From Sulfurimonas sp. (lineage in GTDB: Bacteria; Campylobacterota; Campylobacteria; Campylobacterales; Sulfurimonadaceae): DNA of 64,000 bases. Below the pieces are notes generated by a model, which was not told the origin of the DNA, ran no database searches, and worked only from the letters and a program-made list of their open reading frames with translations. The position numbers and the translations under genes are program-made. Each line of letters opens with the position of its first letter. The first letter of the stretch is position 1. Positions 36,197-44,857 of this stretch are shown piece by piece. Location of the stretch: the NCBI RefSeq assembly GCF_026988655.1, contig NZ_JALSKT010000049.1, positions 1-64,000 on the forward strand, in the 5' to 3' direction.

Positions 36197-37084
36197 TTAC
36201 TCAGTAAGCTTTGCGAAGTTTTTCAGCGTTATAAGTCGAAGGTTTTCGCCTTTGAGGTTTTTGAGTTCGTTTGAGAAACCTTGTTTTGCAACAATGACAA
36301 AAATATCTGCGTGTATACCTGCCTTGTTGGCAAGTTCTTGTAAACGAGTGAGTTCACTTTTTTTGATTTTTGCATTTGTGTATTTTGTACTTCCTAGGAT
36401 AGTCTTGCCTGATTTTGTTTTTGCGAAGATGTCAAACTCTGCTGTTTTGTCCCAGTAGCTCGATATCTGTACAATAGGATCATCACTCTTTTTAAAGTTT
36501 TCTTGCAGTAGTTCATGGGAGAGTTGTGTAAAGATGAGGTTAGTAAACTCTGCTTCTCGATTTTCCCAACGTTTTTTTACTTCAGAGTAGTCACCATCAC
36601 GAATGCCTTTAAAAAGTGGGGAGATAAAGGCAAACCAAAATCGTAAAAAAGGTGTGGTGAAGTAAAGCTTGTTATCGAGTTTTTCATTATCTTCCCAAGA
36701 AGTAAACTCCTTTTTTGGTTTCTCAACACGGATAATTCCTCGCTCAACTAGTTCTACAACAGCCTTATCTCCAACCTCTTTGTCAAGTTTTGCTCGTTTG
36801 TAACTTGAGTGTGTTTTTCCATCACCCATAGCAATGGCAGTAAGTAGGGCATGATAAAGTGGTGCCCCACCGGTAATGTCACTGACATCATTACGAATAT
36901 AATGATAATCTCTAAGGATCAGCTTTTCTATGAGTTCATAAGAAGAGTGAGCCGTATCTATCTCACCCCAGCCTACACCGCCAAAGATAGCAAATTTTTC
37001 TATGGCATCTTCCATATTTTTAAATTTATGCTCTTTATAAAATATTTTAAATTGTTCTTTGAATGTTGTATTTTCTGAAATCAT
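36197..37084 (-). CDS. DUF234-domain protein lacking its ATPase half
   Basis: 295 aa. The C-terminal part (YFTTPFLRFWFAFISP, EFTNLIFTQLSHELLQ, then EFDIFAKTKSGKTILGSTKY) matches the DUF234/restriction-endonuclease-like tail found on archaeal-type ATPases. The usual N-terminal P-loop domain is absent. FDIFA...K is reminiscent of a PD-(D/E)xK nuclease core. It could be a nuclease-like remnant or a free-standing version. The start is a reasonable ATG without a strong ribosome site. Confidence 0.65.
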   Translation of the reverse strand: MISENTTFKEQFKIFYKEHKFKNMEDAIEKFAIFGGVGWGEIDTAHSSYELIEKLILRDYHYIRNDVSDITGGAPLYHALLTAIAMGDGKTHSSYKRAKLDKEVGDKAVVELVERGIIRVEKPKKEFTSWEDNEKLDNKLYFTTPFLRFWFAFISPLFKGIRDGDYSEVKKRWENREAEFTNLIFTQLSHELLQENFKKSDDPIVQISSYWDKTAEFDIFAKTKSGKTILGSTKYTNAKIKKSELTRLQELANKAGIHADIFVIVAKQGFSNELKNLKGENLRLITLKNFAKLTE

Positions 37085-37183
37085 GCTTGAAACCTTATGG
37101 TGTAATAAATGAAATTATACAATAAAGATACACCCTTTTTCTTTTTGATGCGAGAACTACACAAACATTACACAAAGGTTTGG

Positions 37184-37189
37184 TATAAT
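37184..37189 (+). promoter_or_regulatory. probable -10 box of the Cys/Lys-rich peptide gene
   Basis: TATAAT 31 bases before the ATG at 37221, with AAAGGATTCAAA as the ribosome binding site. Confidence 0.5.
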
Positions 37190-37220
37190 AACCCTAATTA
37201 AAAACAACAAAGGATTCAAA

Positions 37221-37499
37221 ATGAATAAGTTCAATCTTTCAGCTCTACTTTTAGGAGCAGCTCTCTTTACAGGTTTAGGTGCAGTTTCAGCAAGCGCAAG
37301 TGACATGAAATGTGGCGCAGGTAAATGTGGTTCTAAAATGGAAAAACCAGCGAAAAAATGTGGTAATGCTAACAAAGCAATGAAATGTGGCGATGCGAAA
37401 AAAGCAGCGAAAAAATGTGGCGCAGGAAAATGCGGCGATGCGAAAAAAGCTGCAAAAAAAGCGATGAAATGTGGTGCAGGAAAATGTGGAAGTAAATAG
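37221..37499 (+). CDS. secreted Cys/Lys-rich repeat peptide (possible bufferin/HvfA-like)
   Basis: 92 aa. A signal peptide (LSALLLGAALFTGLGAVSASA) is followed by a low-complexity tail with KCGAGKCG occurring three times and KKCG/KCGDAKKAAKK units between. Twelve or so cysteines are spaced regularly, suggesting copper or other metal binding in the periplasm. The pattern recalls bufferin/HvfA precursors, whose EGKCG motifs are modified by MNIO (DUF692) enzymes, but the motif here is AGKCG and no MNIO gene is near. A DoxX gene, part of many such clusters, lies 2 kb away. Confidence 0.65.
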   Translation: MNKFNLSALLLGAALFTGLGAVSASASDMKCGAGKCGSKMEKPAKKCGNANKAMKCGDAKKAAKKCGAGKCGDAKKAAKKAMKCGAGKCGSK

Positions 37500-37511
37500 T
37501 ATTCCTCTTTT

Positions 37512-37538
37512 TATAATAGAGCGTATCGCTCTGTTATA
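37512..37538. terminator. hairpin between convergent genes
   Basis: TATAA-T-AGAGCG pairs with CGCTCT-G-TTATA around a three-base loop, 12 pairs including one G-U. It spans the end of the metallo-hydrolase gene and may serve both strands. There is no U-tract. Confidence 0.45.
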
Positions 37539-38397
37539 GTTCCACCTTCATTCTATCTTCAGCGAAGATAACTTCTCCTTTAAAACTTTTTTTGATTATC
37601 TCTGTACTCTGTTTTTCATTCCCAATTGTACGCTTCATTCTATGTGTGAGTAAAAGCTTTTTGGCATTGAGAGCGTTTGTAGCTTTGGCGATGATAGCCG
37701 GTGTCATATGCAAGTATGTTGCATATCCTTTTGCATCTTGAGCAATAGCATGATGTGCTACAAACAAGTCAACATGGGAGGAGAGTCGCTCTAAGTTGAG
37801 ACCTGCATTGTTGGTGTCGCCACTTATGAAAATATGCTTGCCTTGGACTTGAATAAGAAGAGCAAGAGCAGGAACGATACCGTGATGCACTCGTATAAAC
37901 TGCAGAGTAAAATCTTTATAAACCCTTTTTTCACTGCGTTTAATATCTATGGGAATAATCTCAAAAGAGTCACTTTGTGGGCTTAGCACATCACTCATGT
38001 ACCGATACGCACCTTTTTTCCCAAATAAATCATCTAAAAATTCAGTAGTAGAAGGAAAATACTCATTTTCATCAGGCGCGATGATATCGAGTGAGCTACT
38101 GCGTTTAGAAAAGTATCCAGCTTTAATAAATGCAGGTAAATCCACACTATGATCAATGTGTAAGTGTGTGAGTACAACAGCTTCAAGGTCTTCAAGTCGT
38201 GCTTTGCTTTGCTCGAAACGCAGCATCGAACCACTTCCCATATCGACAATGAGTCTAGCTTTGTTATCTATCCAAAGTAGATAAGAAGTGCTTGCTCTGC
38301 CGTCAATTTCTGGTCCACCTGAGCCTAGAACTTCAAGTTCTATTTTTGAAGCAAATACAATAGTTGTAAGTAATAAAAAAATGAGTAAAGTTTTCAT
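37534..38397 (-). CDS. periplasmic metallo-beta-lactamase-fold hydrolase
   Basis: 287 aa. Signal peptide MKTLLIFLLLTTIVFA. The zinc site is HLHIDHSVDLPAF, with further ligands in FISGDTNNAG and HRM near the end. DMGSGSMLRFEQ at the start is typical of the RNase Z-like group of this superfamily. Its export argues for a hydrolase of periplasmic substrates rather than tRNA processing. Three AAACGCAG motifs fall within it. Confidence 0.85.
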   Translation of the reverse strand: MKTLLIFLLLTTIVFASKIELEVLGSGGPEIDGRASTSYLLWIDNKARLIVDMGSGSMLRFEQSKARLEDLEAVVLTHLHIDHSVDLPAFIKAGYFSKRSSSLDIIAPDENEYFPSTTEFLDDLFGKKGAYRYMSDVLSPQSDSFEIIPIDIKRSEKRVYKDFTLQFIRVHHGIVPALALLIQVQGKHIFISGDTNNAGLNLERLSSHVDLFVAHHAIAQDAKGYATYLHMTPAIIAKATNALNAKKLLLTHRMKRTIGNEKQSTEIIKKSFKGEVIFAEDRMKVEL

Positions 38398-38565
38398 TTA
38401 ATCTTTGAGCCTATCGCGAATTTCTAAAAAACTATTATAACAAAAGTATAGCATAAACTTATATTATAGAGGTTCTTGTGAAATCAGGTATATGATTAAT
38501 AATTGAGACAGTATTTTTTTGTTAGAATCTAATAACTTTAACAAAAAAAGAGGAGTTTCCAAAGA

Positions 38566-39315
38566 ATGAAACAAGTTACAAAAATAGTATTAGCTTCAAT
38601 AGCTATTGTAGGGTTAGTAGGTTTAAGTGGCTGTAGTGCAATGAAAACAGCAGTTGCAAAGAGAAATTTAGATGTTCAAACAAAAATGTCTGATACAGTC
38701 TTTTTAGAACCTGTAGCGCCAGAAGATAAAATTATATATTTTGATATGAGAAATACTTCAGATCGTGAACTTAACGTTGCTCAGAATATTAGAAATATTT
38801 TTGAGAAAAAAGGCTTTGTAATTACAAATAATCCAAAGAAAGCTACGTATATGCTACAAGGGAATGTTTTAAAAGCTACAAAAACAAATGCGAGAGAAGC
38901 TGAAGCGTTAAAAAAATCTGCCTATGGATCTGCAATAGTTGGAGGATTGGCTACTGGCGCTGCTGCAAAGTCTATGGGTGCAAATAGTGGACAAACAGCT
39001 GGTTATGCATTGTTAGGGGCAGGACTTGGTTTTGTTGGTGATGCTTTAGTTGAAGATACTATATATGTAATGGTTACAGATTTACAAATTCGTGAGAGAC
39101 CACTTGAAGGTGAAATAGTGACACAAACGCAACAAGCTCATTTAAAACAAGGCTTGGCAACAAACACAGAACAATATGCACATGGTGGTAAGGTACAATG
39201 GAAAACGTATCGTACACGTATAATTTCAACTGCTGAAAAAATGAATCTTGATTTTTCAGAAGCAAAACCTGCGCTCGAAAAAGCTTTATCTCGTTCAATT
39301 TCTGGAATATTTTAA
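38566..39315 (+). CDS. TraT-family outer-membrane lipoprotein
   Basis: 249 aa. Lipoprotein signal with VGLSGC; the body matches TraT: KMSDTVFLEPV, NIFEKKGFVITNNPKKATY, GAIVGG-like glycine-rich hydrophobic stretches (SAIVGGLATGAAAKSMG and GYALLGAGLGFVGDALVED). On F plasmids TraT gives surface exclusion and complement resistance; chromosomal homologues are widespread in this group and their role is not known. AGAGGAGTTTCC precedes the ATG. No other conjugation gene is near. Confidence 0.85.
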   Translation: MKQVTKIVLASIAIVGLVGLSGCSAMKTAVAKRNLDVQTKMSDTVFLEPVAPEDKIIYFDMRNTSDRELNVAQNIRNIFEKKGFVITNNPKKATYMLQGNVLKATKTNAREAEALKKSAYGSAIVGGLATGAAAKSMGANSGQTAGYALLGAGLGFVGDALVEDTIYVMVTDLQIRERPLEGEIVTQTQQAHLKQGLATNTEQYAHGGKVQWKTYRTRIISTAEKMNLDFSEAKPALEKALSRSISGIF

Positions 39316-39324
39316 ACTCTCGTC

Positions 39325-39346
39325 TGGCAGCTCTTTATTGCTGCCA
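39325..39346 (+). terminator. hairpin after traT-like gene
   Basis: TGGCAGC pairs with GCTGCCA around an eight-base loop just after the stop codon at 39315. No U-tract follows. Confidence 0.5.
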
Positions 39347-39491
39347 ATACCATTACTCTTCTCTAAAATATACTTTCAAATAACTTAATAAAACTCCTAA
39401 ATAAGATAAAAATTTAAATATTACAATAGCTTCTACACACTCCCTACACAAAGAAGAGATACAATGTACTTATACAAAAAAGGAGTTTATT

Positions 39492-39932
39492 ATGAAACTG
39501 AAAGAAATGTATTTGGAATTTTCTCATTTGGGGGAGTATCTAAAATCTCTGAGTCTACTTTTTGCAAGATTGTTGGTTGCCTATGGTTTTTATGAGCCGG
39601 CGATGATGAAGTGGAATGACATTCATTCGGTGGCTGAGTGGTTTGGTTCTATGGGCATACCTTTTCCAACGCTTAACGCTTATATGGCAGCAAGTACTGA
39701 AGTCGCGGGTGTAGTTTTGCTGACTCTTGGGCTTTTTACGAGACTTATTTCTCTTCCTCTGATTGTCATTATAATCGTTGCGATTGTGACAGTGCATCTT
39801 GGAAATGGCTTCTCAGCAGGGGACAACGGCTTTGAAATTCCACTCTATTATATGTCATTTTTGTTAGTTTTCTTTTCTCATGGTGCAGGAAAGTTTTCAC
39901 TTGATAGATTTATCTTTGGTGAAAAAAACTAA
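39492..39932 (+). CDS. DoxX-family membrane protein
   Basis: 146 aa, four membrane segments. LLFARLLVAYGFYEPAMMKW and the later MAASTEVAGVVLLTLGLFTRL are DoxX hallmarks. DoxX proteins are linked to respiratory or redox membrane complexes and, in Hvf/bufferin clusters, to copper handling. AAAAGGAGTTTATT precedes the ATG. The next gene starts three bases after its stop codon, so they form an operon. Confidence 0.88.
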   Translation: MKLKEMYLEFSHLGEYLKSLSLLFARLLVAYGFYEPAMMKWNDIHSVAEWFGSMGIPFPTLNAYMAASTEVAGVVLLTLGLFTRLISLPLIVIIIVAIVTVHLGNGFSAGDNGFEIPLYYMSFLLVFFSHGAGKFSLDRFIFGEKN

Positions 39933-39935
39933 GCT

Positions 39936-41690
39936 ATGGAAGCTCTCTTAAATTTTACGCATGAAATAGGAGAGATGCATTTTCCTATTTTGATGTTTAT
40001 GCTTAAGGCATTATTCTTTTTATTTGTTGTGATTTCTATAGTTTTATTTATCTATGACAAGTATATCCAACGAGATAATCAACTCCTTATCAATTACCCA
40101 CTTATCGGGCGTATGCGCTATGTTTTTTATGCACTGCGTGACCCGATGAGACAATACTTTGGTGATGAAAAATTTTATGAATCTTTTGATAAAGTTAAAT
40201 GGGTTTATGACTCAGCAGAGAGAAAATCTGCGTATGCCTCATTTTCACCTGGACAACCTCAAAAAAGTGCAAGTTTATCAATCAAAAATGCTAATTGTGT
40301 TTTAAATACTAGCGATGTTAGTGATGATTTTAGTGTGACATTTGGGGAGAGTTCTGCTCAGCCCTTTACTACACGTTCGGTTTTTGGTAGAAGCGCCATG
40401 AGTGATGGAGCAATTTCTCCAGAGGGAACACGAGCCTTTTCAAAAGGTGCTTATCTTGGAGAATTTCCCATAAATACAGGGGAGGGAAGTCTTACCTCAA
40501 ACTTTTTATATACACACAAATACAATCCCAAACACAACTGTTACTTAGAAGTAAAAAGGGGAACTGCGTTTGCCAAAACTGTGTATAAACTTGTAAAATT
40601 TATCATCAATCCTGCTGTAGCTGAAAAAGTTTACCGACACATGGTCATTCACGCCAACGACGATGAAACCTATCTTTTTGATAAAGATGCCCTTGTGTGC
40701 TACCGTGTAAATTGGCAGGCACCCTTGGAGTCATTTCCAAATAAAGTCCCCTCAGATATTCCTGATATTATCTTTCAAATGGGAAGCGGGCTCTATGGTG
40801 TACGTGATGAAGAAGGGAAGTTTTGTGAAACGCGCTATCAAAAAACAATGCGTTTTGCAAAAATGACAGAGATAAAAATGGCACAAGGTGCAAAACAAAC
40901 CGGTGGAAAACTTTTAGCTTCTAAAGTTAGTGAAGCTATTGCGTATTACCGTGGTGTTGAACCCCATAAAGATCTCTTTTCTCCAAACCAGTTTCCATTT
41001 GCACATAACCTTGAAGAGCTTTTTGATTTTATGGGCAGACTAAAAGAACTTTCGCAAAAGCCAGTGGGTGTGAAGATCGTTATCTCCTCTGAAGCTGCGT
41101 TTGAGGAGTATGCCCAGCTTATAAAACAAAGACTTCAAGAGGGTTCAACTGCGTATCCTGATTTTATCACTGTAGATGGTGGCGATGGAGGTAGTGGCGC
41201 TGCTCCACTAGAGATGATGATGAGTGTCGGGATGACGATATCAAAAGCACTTTTTATCGCAGATAGTCATTTAAGAAAAGTAGGGGTACGAGAAAAAGTG
41301 AAACTAATAGCGAGTGAAAAAGTGCTTACTCCTGATGATGCCATCGTTCTTTTTGGTTTGGGTGCTGACTATGTTGCCATTGCTAGAGCCTTTATGATGA
41401 GTGCGGGATGTATCCGTGCAAGAGAATGTTCTGGTGCGCATGGACGTTCTTGCCCAGTCGGACTTGCGACACAAGACAAAGCCAAACGTGCTTCTTTTTT
41501 GATAGAGAAAAAAGCTAGAAACATTGCTTCGTATCATAAACAACTCCTTGGCGGTGTAAAAAATCTTTTAGCAATTATGGCAGTGGATCATATCTCTAAA
41601 ATGAATAAAAACAACCTTATCTTTAAAGATCATACAGGCAAGACCTATATGAATGTAGAACATTATTTTGAAGAGTCTATCGTAGACTAA
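39936..41690 (+). CDS. FMN-binding glutamate synthase-like protein
   Basis: 584 aa. A membrane segment (about residues 19-40) precedes a GltS-type FMN barrel: FAKMTEIKMAQGAKQTGGKL, SPNQFPFAHN, and DFITVDGGDGGSGAAPLEMM. Fe-S cluster cysteines lie in CIRARECSGAHGRSCPVG. It lacks the glutaminase domain of full glutamate synthase. The family (FMN-binding GltB-like, GltB2) has no settled physiological role. Its stop lies inside the left repeat of the MITE-like element. Confidence 0.88.
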   Translation: MEALLNFTHEIGEMHFPILMFMLKALFFLFVVISIVLFIYDKYIQRDNQLLINYPLIGRMRYVFYALRDPMRQYFGDEKFYESFDKVKWVYDSAERKSAYASFSPGQPQKSASLSIKNANCVLNTSDVSDDFSVTFGESSAQPFTTRSVFGRSAMSDGAISPEGTRAFSKGAYLGEFPINTGEGSLTSNFLYTHKYNPKHNCYLEVKRGTAFAKTVYKLVKFIINPAVAEKVYRHMVIHANDDETYLFDKDALVCYRVNWQAPLESFPNKVPSDIPDIIFQMGSGLYGVRDEEGKFCETRYQKTMRFAKMTEIKMAQGAKQTGGKLLASKVSEAIAYYRGVEPHKDLFSPNQFPFAHNLEELFDFMGRLKELSQKPVGVKIVISSEAAFEEYAQLIKQRLQEGSTAYPDFITVDGGDGGSGAAPLEMMMSVGMTISKALFIADSHLRKVGVREKVKLIASEKVLTPDDAIVLFGLGADYVAIARAFMMSAGCIRARECSGAHGRSCPVGLATQDKAKRASFLIEKKARNIASYHKQLLGGVKNLLAIMAVDHISKMNKNNLIFKDHTGKTYMNVEHYFEESIVD

Positions 41691-41779
41691 GAGCCTACGG
41701 CAAATCAAAACAAAAGTCATTCTCAGCTTGACTTTAGTTTTGAAGTTATCTTAGTTTTGATTTACCGTACTAAGAGCCT
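41686..41779. mobile_element. MITE-like element with 11-bp flanking direct repeats
   Basis: ACTAAGAGCCT occurs at 41686-41696 and again at 41769-41779. Between them lie 72 bases whose ends form an inverted repeat (ACGGCAAATCAAAAC and GTTTTGATTTACCGT, one mismatch over 15). A second inner hairpin (AAAGTCA/TGACTTT) is nested. Direct repeats outside terminal inverted repeats are what a transposed miniature element leaves. A structured terminator after the glutamate-synthase-like gene is the alternative; the direct repeat is the argument against it. Confidence 0.55.
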
Positions 41780-41842
41780 GAGTACACAAACTATACACAT
41801 AAGTTGAGTATAATGATACTAAGAAAGAAAAAGGAGGATGTT

Positions 41843-42031
41843 ATGTGTGTCCCTCATGGAGCGGCTCGCTCACAAGATAATGGATTTGTTAAAGATGACA
41901 AACCGAAAAAACATATACAAAGAGTTTCTAAAAGAGAGTTTGAAAAAGGTGATCCTGATTTTGTAGATGAAAGAGTAAAAGCATACACACCAAAGAAAAA
42001 AGGCTCATTTTTTGATGACCTTTTCTCGTAG
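41843..42031 (+). CDS. small basic protein, 62 aa
   Basis: Starts MCVPHGAARSQDNGFVKDD at 41843, set by a perfect AAGGAGG site six bases before the ATG; a longer frame from 41804 lacks one. Very charged (KPKKHIQRVSKREFEKGD) with an end FFDDLFS. No domain recognised. It overlaps the Tat-signal gene by 17 bases, so it may be coupled to the gluconate-dehydrogenase-like pair. Confidence 0.6.
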   Translation: MCVPHGAARSQDNGFVKDDKPKKHIQRVSKREFEKGDPDFVDERVKAYTPKKKGSFFDDLFS

Positions 42032-42503
42032 AAATTTCCTCAAAGCAGGCTTTTTATCTAGCGCTGTTTTTTTGATGGATGGGTGTAATCTTTTTGGCGT
42101 AACAACACCCATAGAAACTATCCGTATTTTAGAAAATGACTTGTTCCCACAAGCAAATAAACTTCATATAAAAACAGCACCTTATATGGAGATAATACTT
42201 CATCACTCTCGCATCAGCAAAGCAGATAAAACATTTATAAAAAATGGTGTCAAATGGCTTAACGAAGAGGCAATAGCATTACACCATAAAAGTTATGTCA
42301 AACTCGCCCACAAAGAGCGTCAAGAAGTGCTAAACGCAGTAGCAAAAACTGAGTGGGGAGAAAGCTTTATATATAATATAATGAGCTATATGTTTGAAGC
42401 GATGCTTGGTGACCCTATCTATGGCGGTAACAATAAAGAAGCAGGTTGGAAATGGCTTGCTTTTACAGGGGGAGAACCCCGTCCTAAAAAGGCTTTTTTA
42501 TAA
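42015..42503 (+). CDS. gluconate 2-dehydrogenase subunit 3-like protein
   Basis: 162 aa. Tat signal MTFSRRNFLKAGFLSSAVFLMDGC. The body (ENDLFPQANKLHIKTAPYMEI ... MLGDPIYGGNNKEAGWKWLAFTGGEPRPKK) matches the small subunit 3 of gluconate 2-dehydrogenases. It likely carries the GMC subunit, which has no signal of its own, across the membrane. Its stop codon overlaps the next start by one base. The cytochrome c subunit of such enzymes is not adjacent. Confidence 0.85.
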   Translation: MTFSRRNFLKAGFLSSAVFLMDGCNLFGVTTPIETIRILENDLFPQANKLHIKTAPYMEIILHHSRISKADKTFIKNGVKWLNEEAIALHHKSYVKLAHKERQEVLNAVAKTEWGESFIYNIMSYMFEAMLGDPIYGGNNKEAGWKWLAFTGGEPRPKKAFL

Positions 42504-44167
42504 TGGTTGATGTATGTATCATAGGAAGTGGCGCAGGTGGCTCACCCATAGCATACGAGCTTGCCAATGCCGGTTTTGAGGTTGTTGTTCTTGAAAAAGG
42601 TAAAAACTACACAGAAAAAGATTTCAACAAAGATGAGTTGGCAGTTTCTCGTCGTGATATGTTTACCCCTCCGCTTGATGAGCAAAAACACATCATAAAT
42701 GAACATAATGATGATGGAACATTTACTCGTTATGATGGTGCAGAATCGGGCTGGAACTTTTGGAACGGTTCCATGGTCGGTGGTTCATCAAATCTTATGA
42801 GTGGCTATTTTCATCGTCTCAAACCAAATGATTTTAAACTCAAAAGTGTTTACGGTGCGATAGAGGGAGCCAACGTCATAGACTGGGCGATAAGCTATGA
42901 AGAGCTAGAACCCTACTATGATAAGGTAGAAAAAGTTGTAGGTGTGAGTGGAAAAATAGTAAAACACAAACACCTCGAACCACGTTCAAGTGCCGACTTT
43001 CCTTATCCTGAGCTAGCAACAAACGCAGTAACAAAATGGTTTGACGCTGCATGTAAAGAGCTGCATTTTAAATCCATTCCTACCCCTCGTGCGGTGCTTT
43101 CTCAAAATGCCCTGAGTAGAAATGCTTGTTACTACTCAAACTTTTGTGGAAGTTATGGTTGTGCAAGTGGGGCAAAAGGAAGTGCAAGAGCCGCGCTTTT
43201 ACAAAAATGTTCTGCAAAAATCATTACTGATGCTTTTGTGTATAAACTTGAGAGTGATGAGAAAAAGATAACACGTGTCTACTACTACACAAAACATGGT
43301 GTTAGACACTCTGTGAGAGCGAAAATCTTTGTTTTAGCAGCACAGGCGATAGAGAGTTCAAGACTGCTACTGAACTCTAAAAACAAATACTTTTCAAAGG
43401 GTATGGCAAACTCTAGTGGACAGGTAGGAAAAAATCTTATCTTTTCAGGCGGAGGAAGTGGTAGTGGAAGATTTGTCTTTGAAAAGCTCACTCAAACGCA
43501 GCAAACAGAGCTAATGGAAGTTGGAGTTTTTTTTAACCGTTCTTTGCAGGATTGGTACGAATATACAGAGAAAGATAAAGCTCAAAAAGGTGGAACTATA
43601 GACTTTCTTTTTGAACATCAAAACATTATTCCCCGTGTGATGAAAGAAGTATATGACGAAGAGGGACATCTTCTTTGGGGTGAGGCTTTGGCAAAAAAAG
43701 TCCAAAAAATGCTGACGACTTCACGGGTTTTGACTTTTGAAGTCTTTAATGACTGGTTACCAACAGATAAATGTTTTGTTGCTGTGGATGAGAAAGTAAA
43801 AGATAAGTATGGTGTACCTGTTGGCGTTATCAATCTTTATGGACATCTAAAAGATTTGGAAGTAGGTGAGCATTTAGCAAAAAAAGCAGTAAAAGTTTTG
43901 CAAAAACTTGGCTGTGAAGAGATAGACTACTCTATATCTTCAGCACCGCCACCAAACCTTGTAGCTGGTGGTTGCAGATTTGGCAATGATCCAAAAACAT
44001 CAGTACTAGACAAAAACTGTAAGGCGCATGACTTAGAAAACTTATATGTAACAGATGCCTCTTTTATGCCGACAGGCGGAAGTGTGCCTTATACATGGAC
44101 GATCTATGCAAACTCTTTTCGTGTGGCTGATGTGATTAAAAAGCATCTTGGTGCTTTTGTGAGTTAA
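42503..44167 (+). CDS. GMC-family flavoprotein dehydrogenase
   Basis: 554 aa. FAD-binding IIGSGAGGSPIAYELANAGF, the GMC region GGSSNLMSGYFHRL, and the C-terminal DASFMPTGGSVPYTWTIYANS. It pairs with the Tat-exported subunit 3 upstream (one-base overlap) as in membrane-bound gluconate/alcohol dehydrogenases that feed electrons to the periplasmic chain. The substrate is not determined. Three AAACGCAG motifs lie in this gene pair (42332 in the upstream gene, 43021, 43494). Ends overlapping the convergent Fic pseudogene. Confidence 0.88.
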   Translation: MVDVCIIGSGAGGSPIAYELANAGFEVVVLEKGKNYTEKDFNKDELAVSRRDMFTPPLDEQKHIINEHNDDGTFTRYDGAESGWNFWNGSMVGGSSNLMSGYFHRLKPNDFKLKSVYGAIEGANVIDWAISYEELEPYYDKVEKVVGVSGKIVKHKHLEPRSSADFPYPELATNAVTKWFDAACKELHFKSIPTPRAVLSQNALSRNACYYSNFCGSYGCASGAKGSARAALLQKCSAKIITDAFVYKLESDEKKITRVYYYTKHGVRHSVRAKIFVLAAQAIESSRLLLNSKNKYFSKGMANSSGQVGKNLIFSGGGSGSGRFVFEKLTQTQQTELMEVGVFFNRSLQDWYEYTEKDKAQKGGTIDFLFEHQNIIPRVMKEVYDEEGHLLWGEALAKKVQKMLTTSRVLTFEVFNDWLPTDKCFVAVDEKVKDKYGVPVGVINLYGHLKDLEVGEHLAKKAVKVLQKLGCEEIDYSISSAPPPNLVAGGCRFGNDPKTSVLDKNCKAHDLENLYVTDASFMPTGGSVPYTWTIYANSFRVADVIKKHLGAFVS

Positions 44168-44838
44168 ATATTTTGGGTATCTTCTATCTCTTCTATCTTG
44201 TAGAGCATATAACCCTCATAATAATAACTTGTGTCAATACCTCGCATATAAAGAGTAAAGTCATCTATCTCGTCACTCAGAGCATTTTGAAGTAAATACT
44301 TTATCTCTATATCTTTAATTGGACTTCTTTGCATAGCAAGCAGATAGTCTTCTTTGTCTACTTTTGTCCAATCAACGACAACTTTTAACTCATGTTTAAG
44401 TATATGATCTAACCATATTCACATGCTTCGTCCATTACCCTCGCGAAAAGGGTGAGCAACATTCATCTCTACATACTTTTCTATTATTGTATCATAGGTA
44501 TTTTGTGGCATCTTTTGGATATTTTCTATGGACACTTTCAAGTAACTCACAGGTGCAAAACGAAAGTCACCTTTAGAGATATTAGCATCTCTAATTTTTC
44601 CAGCAAAAGGGTAAATAGTACCAAAAAGATACTCATGAATAGAAGACAGAGCTGCAAAACTACCAGGCTTTAAAGTATCTAAAAAAGCGTTTTCAAAATG
44701 AAAAACAGTGCCTGAGAGTTCTTCTGTTTTTTGGCGTTTTTTAGTTGTATCAGTCGAAGCATTGAGGTTTATGCCATAAAGCATTGCGCTTGAGGCGACA
44801 AGACATTTGACAAAAGTTCTTCTTGATATATTTTTCAT
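44164..44838 (-). pseudogene. Tat-signal Fic protein broken by an in-frame TGA
   Basis: 225 codons in one frame interrupted by one TGA at 44419-44421. Codons 1-139 give a Tat signal (ISRRTFVKCLVASSAMLY), then a Fic domain ending HPFREGNGRSM with catalytic H129. After the TGA the same frame continues with IWLDHILKHELK to DTQNI for 84 codons, matching Fic C-termini. The Fic motif expects Arg where the TGA stands, so a single CGA-to-TGA change explains it. Fic proteins AMPylate targets; an exported one would be unusual. Likely a recent pseudogene. Confidence 0.75.
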
Positions 44839-44857
44839 AATTGCTACCTTTTATAAG

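Noticed and set aside
37300-37499. Short tandem repeats taken as a CRISPR or minisatellite
   Set aside because: They are in-frame codons of the Cys/Lys-rich peptide, without unique spacers.
38566-39315. TraT gene as a sign of an integrated plasmid
   Set aside because: No other conjugation, replication or integrase gene is nearby, and chromosomal traT homologues are common in this group.
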